Of a stretch of DNA of 39,329 nt, positions 33,181 through 39,329 are shown piece by piece; the stretch's first letter is position 1, and each line of letters begins with the position of its first letter. A program made the translations under genes and the position numbers. The DNA lies in the NCBI RefSeq assembly GCF_030645335.1, contig NZ_JAUSNH010000016.1, forward strand, positions 1-39,329, read 5' to 3'. The notes under the pieces are model-generated. The model worked only from the letters and a program-made list of their open reading frames with translations, did not search any database and was not told the origin of the DNA. The stretch comes from Lacisediminimonas sp. (GTDB lineage: Bacteria > Pseudomonadota > Gammaproteobacteria > Burkholderiales > Burkholderiaceae_D).

Positions 33181-34863
33181 CTATAGCTGTGCCGCGCGCG
33201 CCAGTGCCTGCTGCACGGTGTCTACGCAATTGTCCGCACCCAGCCGCTTCAGGAAGCCGCTGCGCTCCATGATGCTCTTAGGTTGGCCTTGCAGGCCGCA
33301 CAAGATCAACTGGCTCTCGTTTTTTGCCAGGGCCCGGTGCACGCTTTCCAGCGCATCCAGGCCGGTGGCGTCCATGTTGATCAGTTTATGCAGTTCCAGC
33401 ACCAGGGCGCGCCGCGGCATTCCCCCGGCTTCGGCCAGGCCTTCGATCTTGCCGACCGCGCCAAAGAACAAGGCGCCGACCATCGAATAAGCGTGCACGC
33501 CTTCAGGCAAGGGCGCGTCGGTTGCCAGCGGCTGTATCGTGGTCAGGCTGGAAATGCGATAGATGAAGAACAGGCATGCCAGCACCAGTCCGACCTCCAC
33601 CGCCACGGTCAGGTCGACCGCCACGGTCAATACGAAGGTGGCGACCAGCAGCACCCGGTAAGTCATTGCAAAATGGCGCAGGCGCGCAAACTCATGCCAT
33701 TCGCCCATGTTCCAGGCGACAAACAACAGGATTGCCGCCAGTGCGGCCAGCGGTATATCCGACGCCAGCGGTGCAGCGATCAACACGATCAGCAACAGCA
33801 CGAAGGCATGGACAATGCCGGCCACCGGCGACGCCGCGCCGCTGCGGATGTTCGTCATGGTCCGGGCGATGGTGCCGGTGGCGGGCAGGCCGCCGAAAAA
33901 TGGCACGATGAAATTGGCAACGCCTTGCGCCATCAGTTCCTGGTTCGGGTCATGGCGCTCGCCAATCACGCTGTCGGCCACGCGCGCGCACAGCAAGGAT
34001 TCGATCGCACCCAACAGGGCGATCGTCAGCGCTGGCGGTAACAGGTACTGCACCAGCGCCCAGTTGAACTCGGGCACGGCGAATGCTGGCAGGTCCTGCG
34101 GGATGCCGCCAAAACGCGTGCCGATGGTTTCCAGTGGCAACTTGAACAGGCCCACCGCGGCCGTCGCCAGCACCAGCACGATGATCGTGCCGGGGACGCC
34201 GCGTAACAGGCGCAGCCAGAGCCGATCACGGTCGCGCGCAATTTGCTGCATGCCGGGCGCCCGGGGCCGCAGCAGCAGCGGCCAGATGAACACCAGCGCC
34301 AGCGACGCGGCGGCAACCGCCAGCGTCGGCAGGTGCACCGTGTGCGCGGCCGACGCCAGCACCTTGACCTGCGCAAAAAAATCGCCGGGCATGCGGTCGA
34401 TGCGCAGGCCAAAAAAATCCTTCAATTGCGACAGCGCGATCAGTACCGCAATGCCGTTGGTGAAGCCGATCACGATCGGGATGGGTATGTAGCGGATCAG
34501 CGAGCCGAGCTTGAGCGCGCCCATGACAAACAGCAGGACGCCGGCGAAGATGGTGGCCAGCATCAGGTTGGCCAGGCCGTAGCGTTCGAGGATGCCGTAA
34601 ATGATGACGATGAATGCGCCGGCCGGTCCGCCGATCTGGACCCGCGAACCGCCCAGCGCCGAGATCAGGAATCCGGCGATGATCGCCGTGAACAGTCCCG
34701 CTTCCGGCTTGACGCCGGAGGCGATGGCAAAGGCCATGGCCAGGGGCAGCGCAACGACGGCAACGGTCAGGCCGGCGCCCAGGTCGCGCCCGAGCTTGGT
34801 GCTGTCGTAATCCCGAAGCTCGTCGATCAGGCGTGGCCGAAAGCGCAGGTTTGGCAGGTTCAT
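33181..34863 (-). CDS. SulP-family inorganic anion transporter with STAS domain
   Basis: The 560-residue inner-membrane protein belongs to the SLC26/SulP family. The signature segment GLTVAVVALPLAMAFAIASG is at about 31-50, and SRVQIGGPAGAFIVI follows at about 74-88. Twelve to fourteen helices fill the first 420 residues. A C-terminal STAS domain from about 445 contains LVLELHKLINMDATGLDALE. Relatives carry sulfate, bicarbonate or other anions; the substrate cannot be read here. Sulfate is tempting because of the cys operon, but that lies 20 kb away and gives no direct support. The ATG at 34863 fits the family. The 216-base gap up to the GNAT stop at 35080 contains no supportable gene; the two genes run in the same direction. 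Confidence 0.9.
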   Translation of the reverse strand: MNLPNLRFRPRLIDELRDYDSTKLGRDLGAGLTVAVVALPLAMAFAIASGVKPEAGLFTAIIAGFLISALGGSRVQIGGPAGAFIVIIYGILERYGLANLMLATIFAGVLLFVMGALKLGSLIRYIPIPIVIGFTNGIAVLIALSQLKDFFGLRIDRMPGDFFAQVKVLASAAHTVHLPTLAVAAASLALVFIWPLLLRPRAPGMQQIARDRDRLWLRLLRGVPGTIIVLVLATAAVGLFKLPLETIGTRFGGIPQDLPAFAVPEFNWALVQYLLPPALTIALLGAIESLLCARVADSVIGERHDPNQELMAQGVANFIVPFFGGLPATGTIARTMTNIRSGAASPVAGIVHAFVLLLIVLIAAPLASDIPLAALAAILLFVAWNMGEWHEFARLRHFAMTYRVLLVATFVLTVAVDLTVAVEVGLVLACLFFIYRISSLTTIQPLATDAPLPEGVHAYSMVGALFFGAVGKIEGLAEAGGMPRRALVLELHKLINMDATGLDALESVHRALAKNESQLILCGLQGQPKSIMERSGFLKRLGADNCVDTVQQALARAAQL

Positions 34864-35079
34864 CCTGCCATTGTGCGCCAGCAGGGGCAGGCAAACAACT
34901 GAAGGCCGCAGGGAAGTCAATGCCGATCAACAGGAAACGAGGGGCGGGACGACAGTTGAAAGCGGCCGGCCCAGCCCGGCAATCTGGTGCGCCGCCGGCA
35001 GGTCCGTGTGGCAGGTGCGTGAGGCTGGTGAGGCCGGTGCGAGTCCATCAAACAGGTCACGCGCAGCCGGCCAATTGGC

Positions 35080-35559
35080 TTAACGGCGCAGCATCCGTCG
35101 CATCACGTTTGGCGCCGGCTCCAGCGGGTCGGCATGTTCGACATCGAGCTCCATCGCCAGTTCGAAGCCCTGCGCCGCATACAGGTCCACCAGCCGCGGT
35201 TGGTCGGCCGGCACCGCCAGCCGCAACTCGTCGACGTTGCTGGCGTGGGCATGATGGATGACTGCTTCCAGCAGGTGTTGCGACAGGTGGTTTCCGCGCC
35301 ATTGCGGCAGTACGCCCATCAGGCGTATTTCCCACACGCCCTCCTCGGCTTCCAGCGGCAGCCAGCGCACCGAGCCGATTGCCTGCTGGCCATCCTGCAG
35401 GATGAAGCCGCCGCCCTGTTGCAGGTGCTGCGTCACGACGGCTGCCGGATCGTCCTGCCCGTCCGGGCCTGGCGCCCCCTGGCTCGGCCAGCAGGCGCGG
35501 GTCAGCCCGGCGATCAGGTGCGCGTCATCGGCTGCGGCTTCTCTGACCAGCAGGTCCAT
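35080..35559 (-). CDS. GNAT-family N-acetyltransferase
   Basis: The 159-residue protein has the GNAT fold: VREAAADDAHLIAGLTRACW at the start, the central strand EIRLMGVLPQWRGNHLSQHL (about 88-107) with the acetyl-CoA pyrophosphate loop QWRGNHLSQ, and VDLYAAQGFELAMEL near the end. The acceptor substrate is unknown. The ATG at 35559 is five bases after the metG stop, so the two genes are probably co-transcribed. The longer open frame upstream runs inside metG and is not used. Confidence 0.85.
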   Translation of the reverse strand: MDLLVREAAADDAHLIAGLTRACWPSQGAPGPDGQDDPAAVVTQHLQQGGGFILQDGQQAIGSVRWLPLEAEEGVWEIRLMGVLPQWRGNHLSQHLLEAVIHHAHASNVDELRLAVPADQPRLVDLYAAQGFELAMELDVEHADPLEPAPNVMRRMLRR

Positions 35560-35564
35560 GGCGT

Positions 35565-37649
35565 TCAACTGATCCGCATGCCAGGCCTCGCGCCGGGCCA
35601 GGGGGTCAGGATGTAAAGGCCGGGATCCTTGCCGTCCGCCGCCGATGCCGCCAGCACCATGCCTTCGGACAGGCCGAACTTCATCTTGCGCGGGGCCAGG
35701 TTGGCCACCATCACGGTCAGCTTGCCCACCAATTGCTCCGGCGAATAGGCCGACTTGATGCCGGAGAAAACATTGCGGGTCTTGCCTTCGCCGACATCGA
35801 GCGTCAGCCGCAACAGTTTGTCGCTGCCCTCGACCGCTTCGCAATTCACGATCAGTGCAATGCGCAGGTCGATCCTGGCGAAGTCATCGATCTTGATTTC
35901 CGGCGCAATCGGCGCCATTGCTTCGCTTGCCGCGGCGCCGGATTGCGCTGCCGCGCCGGCGTCGTCCGCTGCGGCCGCGGCCGGCGGCTCAAACAAGGCA
36001 TCGAGCATTTTCGGATCGACCCGCGTCATCAGGTGCACATAAGGATTCACCCGATGCCCGTGGGGCAATGGCGTGCTCACCTGATCCCAGGCCAGCGGCC
36101 CGACATTGAGCAGCGCTTCGACCTGGCGCGCCAGCTCCGGCAATACCGGCTTGAGGTAGATGGTCAGGATGCGGAACGCCTCCAGCAAGCGGCTGCACAC
36201 CTCTTGCAGGCGATCATTGTTGGCCGCATCCTTGGCCAGTTCCCACGGCTTGTTGGCGTCGACATAGGCATTGACCGCATCGGCACGCTCCATCACCAGC
36301 CGCAGCGCCTTGCCGTATTCGCGTCCTTCGTACAGGCTGGCAAGCTCATCGCTGACGTTGCGCAGGTGATCGAGGAAGGCATCGCCGCTGCGCGCCCATT
36401 CGGTCGACACCTGGCCATCGAAACGTTTGGTAATGAAGCCGGCCGCGCGGCTGGCGATGTTGATGTACTTGCCGATCAGGTCCGAGTTGACGCGGGCCAC
36501 GAAATCGTCGGGATTGAAATCGACGTCTTCCACCTTGGCCGACAGCTTGGCGGCGATGTAGTAGCGCAGCCACTCCGGATTCATGCCGACGTCGAGGTAA
36601 CGCAGCGGCGAAATGCCGGTGCCGCGCGACTTCGACATCTTTTCCCCGCTGACCGTGATGAAACCATGGACGAACACATTGTCCGGCACCTTCATCCCGG
36701 AAAACTTCAGCATCGCCGGCCAGAACAAGGTATGGAAATACGTGATGTCCTTGCCGATGAAGTGATATTGCTCGGTGGACGGATCGGCCATGAACGCATC
36801 GAAATCGCGTCCGGTCTTGTCGAAATAATTCTTCAGCGACGCCAGGTAGCCGATTGGCGCATCCAGCCAGACATAAAAATACTTGCCCGGCGCATCCGGA
36901 ATCTCGATGCCGAAATAAGGCGCGTCGCGGCTGATGTCCCAGTCGCCCAGGCCGGTATCGCCCTCCAGCCATTCGCGTGCCTTGTTGGCGACCTCCGGTT
37001 GCAGGCGCTTGCTGTCGAGTGCCCATTCGCGCAGGAATTCGCGGCAGCGCGGATCGGACAGCTGGAAGAAATAATGCTCCGACGAACGCAGCACCGGCGT
37101 GGCGCCGGTCAGTGTTGAAAAGGGATTCTTGAGGTCGGTCGGCGTATAGACCGCACTGCAGTTCTCGCAGGAGTCGCCATACTGGTCGGCAGCCCCGCAT
37201 TTAGGGCATTCGCCCTTGATGTAGCGGTCCGGCAGGAACATTTCCTTCACCGGATCGTAAAACTGCTCCACCGTTCGGGTCGTGATCAGCTTGGCGTCAT
37301 CGCGCAGACGGCGGTAGATTTCCTGCGACAGCGCATGGTTTTCCGGACCGTCGGTGGAATGCCAATTGTCGAAGGCAATATGGAAGCCCTTCAGGTATTG
37401 CGCGCGGCCAGCGGCGATGTTGGCGACGAATGCCTGCGGCGTCACGTTCGCTTTCTCCGCTGCAATCATGATCGGTGCGCCATGTGCATCGTCAGCGCCG
37501 ACGAAATTGACCTCATGGCCACGCATGCGCTGGAAGCGCACCCAGATATCGGCCTGGATGTATTCCATGATGTGGCCGATGTGGAACGGCCCGTTGGCAT
37601 AGGGCAGGGCAGTGGTGACGAACAGCTGGCGCGGCGTTGGCGAAGTCAT
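35565..37649 (-). CDS. metG: Methionyl-tRNA synthetase
   Basis: MetG charges tRNA-Met with methionine for initiation and elongation. The 694-residue class I synthetase has the HIGH motif at 23-26 ([10 protein letters not shown]), a zinc-binding insertion with [17 protein letters not shown], and KMSKS at 337-341. An anticodon-binding helical domain lies at about 390-545. After an Ala-rich linker (near 560-585) comes a C-terminal EMAPII-like tRNA-binding domain ([20 protein letters not shown] to the end) that supports dimerisation. The long form with four zinc cysteines matches enteric MetG. It is divergent from gltX. Confidence 0.97.
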   Translation of the reverse strand: MTSPTPRQLFVTTALPYANGPFHIGHIMEYIQADIWVRFQRMRGHEVNFVGADDAHGAPIMIAAEKANVTPQAFVANIAAGRAQYLKGFHIAFDNWHSTDGPENHALSQEIYRRLRDDAKLITTRTVEQFYDPVKEMFLPDRYIKGECPKCGAADQYGDSCENCSAVYTPTDLKNPFSTLTGATPVLRSSEHYFFQLSDPRCREFLREWALDSKRLQPEVANKAREWLEGDTGLGDWDISRDAPYFGIEIPDAPGKYFYVWLDAPIGYLASLKNYFDKTGRDFDAFMADPSTEQYHFIGKDITYFHTLFWPAMLKFSGMKVPDNVFVHGFITVSGEKMSKSRGTGISPLRYLDVGMNPEWLRYYIAAKLSAKVEDVDFNPDDFVARVNSDLIGKYINIASRAAGFITKRFDGQVSTEWARSGDAFLDHLRNVSDELASLYEGREYGKALRLVMERADAVNAYVDANKPWELAKDAANNDRLQEVCSRLLEAFRILTIYLKPVLPELARQVEALLNVGPLAWDQVSTPLPHGHRVNPYVHLMTRVDPKMLDALFEPPAAAAADDAGAAAQSGAAASEAMAPIAPEIKIDDFARIDLRIALIVNCEAVEGSDKLLRLTLDVGEGKTRNVFSGIKSAYSPEQLVGKLTVMVANLAPRKMKFGLSEGMVLAASAADGKDPGLYILTPWPGARPGMRIS

Positions 37650-37676
37650 TGATGTTGCAATCGGGCTAAAAGGGTG

Positions 37677-37682
37677 ATTCTA
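37677..37682 (-). promoter_or_regulatory. Candidate -10 element for metG
   Basis: TAGAAT on the minus strand lies 27 bases ahead of the metG start in the divergent metG-gltX gap. No good -35 hexamer is seen at 16-18 bases. On the plus strand, TAAAAT near 37736-37741 could serve gltX. Confidence 0.35.
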
Positions 37683-37792
37683 GCAGCGCCACGCGTTTTC
37701 CAGCCATGTCGGCAGCCTTGGCCGGGTCCACGGAGTAAAATGGCGGTTTTTCCAAGGTCGGCTTTGGCAATCCAAGGCCGTTTTTGTTTGCC

Positions 37793-39217
37793 ATGACCGC
37801 AGTCACTCCCGCATCAGCTTCATCCCCCGCAACCGTGCGCACCCGATTCGCACCGAGCCCCACCGGTTTCCTGCACCTGGGCGGCGCCCGCACGGCCCTG
37901 TTTGCCTGGGCTTACGCCCGCCGCCATGCCGGTACATTCATCCTGCGCGTTGAAGACACCGACCTCGAACGCTCCACGCCGGAAGCGGTGCAGGCCATTC
38001 TCGACGGCATGGCCTGGCTCGGGCTCGATCCGGACGAAGGCCCGTTCTACCAGATGCAGCGCATGGACCGTTACCGCGAAGTGGTGGCGCACATGCTGCA
38101 GCAAGGCAGCGCGTACTACTGTTACTCCTCCCCGGCCGAACTCGAAGCGATGCGCGAGCAACAGCGCGCGCTGGGCGACAAGCCGCGCTACGACGGCACC
38201 TGGCGTCCGGAGCCCGGCAAGACATTGCCAGCCGTGCCCGCTGACCGCAAGCCGGTGGTGCGCTTCCGTAATCCGGTCGATGGCGACGTCACCTGGGATG
38301 ACGCGGTAAAGGGACCGATCACGATTGCCAACCGCGAGCTCGACGACCTCATCATCGCCCGTCCTGACGGCACGCCGACCTATAACTTCTGTGTCGTCGT
38401 CGACGACTGGGACATGCGCATTACGCACGTGATCCGCGGCGACGACCACGTCAACAACACACCGCGCCAGATCAATATCCTGCAAGCGCTGGGTGCCCAA
38501 CTGCCGATCTATGGCCACCTGCCGATGATCCTCGGCGCCGATGGCGAAAAGCTGTCCAAGCGCCACGGCGCAGTCAGCGTGATGGACTATCCGGCCCAGG
38601 GCTACCTGCCCGAAGCGATGCTGAATTACCTGGCGCGCCTGGGCTGGAGCCACGGCGACGAAGAGATCTTCACGATGGGACAGTTCTGCGCCTGGTTCGA
38701 CCTTGGCCACCTGTCCAAGTCGCCCGCGCAGTTCAATCCAGAAAAGCTCGCATGGCTCAATAACCATTACATCCGGCAAGCGGAACCGGCGCGCCTGGCA
38801 GCCCTTGCACGGCCGATGATGGAACAGGACGGTGCGCAGTTTGACGGTGCTCCCGATCTCGATGCAGTGCTGGCACTGATGAAAGAGCGCGTCAAGACCA
38901 TCAATGAACTGGCCGATGCCGCCATGCTGTTCTACCGCACGCCGGCGCCAGACGCCGAACTGCTGGCGCAGCACCTGAATGCCGCCGTCAAGCCTGCGCT
39001 GCTGGACTACGCCGCCCGCTGCAAGACCGTGGAATGGAAAAAAGACGCACTTGCGGCCATGCTCAAGCAAGTGCTGGCCGATCATCAGCTGAAGATGCCG
39101 CAACTGGCGCCTGCGGTGCGCGTGCTGGTGTGCGGCCGCGCGCAGACGCCGTCGGTCGATGCGGTGCTGGCGCTGTTCCCGCGTGAGAAGGTGCTGCGCA
39201 GTTTGCAGAGTGCCTGA
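37793..39217 (+). CDS. gltX: Glutamyl-tRNA synthetase
   Basis: GltX charges tRNA-Glu and so also supplies Glu-tRNA for tetrapyrrole synthesis. The 474-residue class I synthetase has [19 protein letters not shown] with the HIGH-type HLGG near residues 28-31, [11 protein letters not shown], and the KMSKS-type loop [12 protein letters not shown] near 255. The C-terminal helical domain (from about 320) recognises the anticodon. The ATG at 37793 is chosen over an in-frame TTG at 37784. The N-terminal extension of about fifteen residues before [10 protein letters not shown] is Ala/Ser/Thr-rich. It is divergent from metG and followed by a tRNA gene. Confidence 0.97.
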   Translation: MTAVTPASASSPATVRTRFAPSPTGFLHLGGARTALFAWAYARRHAGTFILRVEDTDLERSTPEAVQAILDGMAWLGLDPDEGPFYQMQRMDRYREVVAHMLQQGSAYYCYSSPAELEAMREQQRALGDKPRYDGTWRPEPGKTLPAVPADRKPVVRFRNPVDGDVTWDDAVKGPITIANRELDDLIIARPDGTPTYNFCVVVDDWDMRITHVIRGDDHVNNTPRQINILQALGAQLPIYGHLPMILGADGEKLSKRHGAVSVMDYPAQGYLPEAMLNYLARLGWSHGDEEIFTMGQFCAWFDLGHLSKSPAQFNPEKLAWLNNHYIRQAEPARLAALARPMMEQDGAQFDGAPDLDAVLALMKERVKTINELADAAMLFYRTPAPDAELLAQHLNAAVKPALLDYAARCKTVEWKKDALAAMLKQVLADHQLKMPQLAPAVRVLVCGRAQTPSVDAVLALFPREKVLRSLQSA

Positions 39218-39232
39218 AAAATGTTCTAGAAT
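39203..39232 (+). promoter_or_regulatory. Sigma-70-type promoter for the downstream tRNA gene
   Basis: TTGCAG (39203-39208) and TAGAAT (39227-39232) are separated by 18 bases, close to the consensus. The -35 lies in the end of gltX and the -10 just past its stop. Transcription would begin near 39240, leaving a leader of about 65-70 bases before the tRNA, to be removed by processing. Confidence 0.6.
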
Positions 39233-39307
39233 CTCAGACTCGCTTGAACAGCGCCGAACGCAGCGTTGAACGAGGTTCCCGAAGGGGCGGCTGGCAGCAA
39301 AGCAAAC

Positions 39308-39329
39308 GGGTGTATAGCTCAGCTGGGAG
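39308..39329 (+). tRNA. tRNA gene, first 22 bases (cut by window edge), isotype not determined
   Basis: The sequence GGGTGTATAGCTCAGCTGGG followed by AG fits tRNA positions 1-22: U8, A9-G10, the D-arm GCTC at 10-13, A14, G18-G19 and A21. The anticodon lies outside the window, so the isotype cannot be read; the acceptor and D-arm would suit alanine or valine, among others. Confidence 0.85.

Noticed and set aside
34864-35079. Possible small gene between the GNAT gene and sulP
   Set aside because: The open frames here are Gly/Arg/Ala-rich shadows with no ribosome site; the gap is best read as untranslated.
35733-37118. A 461-codon plus-strand open frame opposite metG, and a similar 427-codon frame opposite gltX (37820-39103)
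   Set aside because: Both lie entirely opposite tRNA synthetase genes with intact motifs and are explained by high GC at third codon positions.
37666-37893. A 75-codon minus-strand open frame across the metG-gltX gap
   Set aside because: It overlaps the start of gltX and the likely metG promoter and has no protein-like features.

Overview
The window reads as chromosomal DNA of a betaproteobacterium, most likely Burkholderiales and probably Oxalobacteraceae (Herbaspirillum or Noviherbaspirillum-like). This is inferred from gene order and family content: the assimilatory sulfate cluster sir-DUF934-cysH-cysD-cysN-cobA, a DUF3460-scpA-panC run, a gltX followed by a tRNA, high GC, and Gram-negative envelope genes (lptFG, a TonB-dependent receptor, a BamE-like lipoprotein). 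There is no rRNA, CRISPR array, insertion sequence or integrase.

Layout. 1-6025: the 5' part of exonuclease III (xthA, cut by the window edge), a DMT-family exporter, leucyl aminopeptidase pepA, and divergently the LPS-export permeases lptF-lptG overlapping a short sirohydrochlorin chelatase (cbiX type). 6050-13244: the sulfate-assimilation operon on the minus strand (siroheme sulfite reductase, DUF934, an APS-type CysH, CysD, CysN, CobA), with a divergent CysB-type LysR regulator and an intergenic region rich in dyads. CobA and the convergent chelatase both serve siroheme, the cofactor of the sulfite reductase. 13415-19582: regulatory genes: a CRP/FNR-type regulator lacking the iron-sulfur cysteines, a NarL/FixJ response regulator, a DUF2721 membrane protein and a 1194-residue PAS/GAF/GGDEF/EAL protein.

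19633-23916: the least ordinary stretch. On the minus strand lie a secreted proline-rich protein, a 381-residue protein made of four glycine-zipper repeats joined by glutamine-rich linkers, an 85-residue protein resembling a subtilisin propeptide (I9-like), and a 649-residue subtilisin-type (S8) protease. The small protein resembles the N-terminal domain of the protease itself. A terminator-like hairpin separates the repeat-protein gene from the other two. I regard this as the best candidate for an undescribed system: a protease, a free propeptide/inhibitor and a repetitive possible substrate.

24335-30489: vitamin B12 uptake: a cobalamin riboswitch ahead of btuB-btuC-btuD, then a PaaI-type thioesterase, an orphan ParA-like ATPase, and btuF, which is the last gene of the separate DUF3460-scpA-panC-btuF unit (29560-32491). 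32567-39329: a BamE-like lipoprotein with two repeats, a SulP anion transporter, a GNAT acetyltransferase, metG, gltX and the first 22 bases of a tRNA gene with its promoter.
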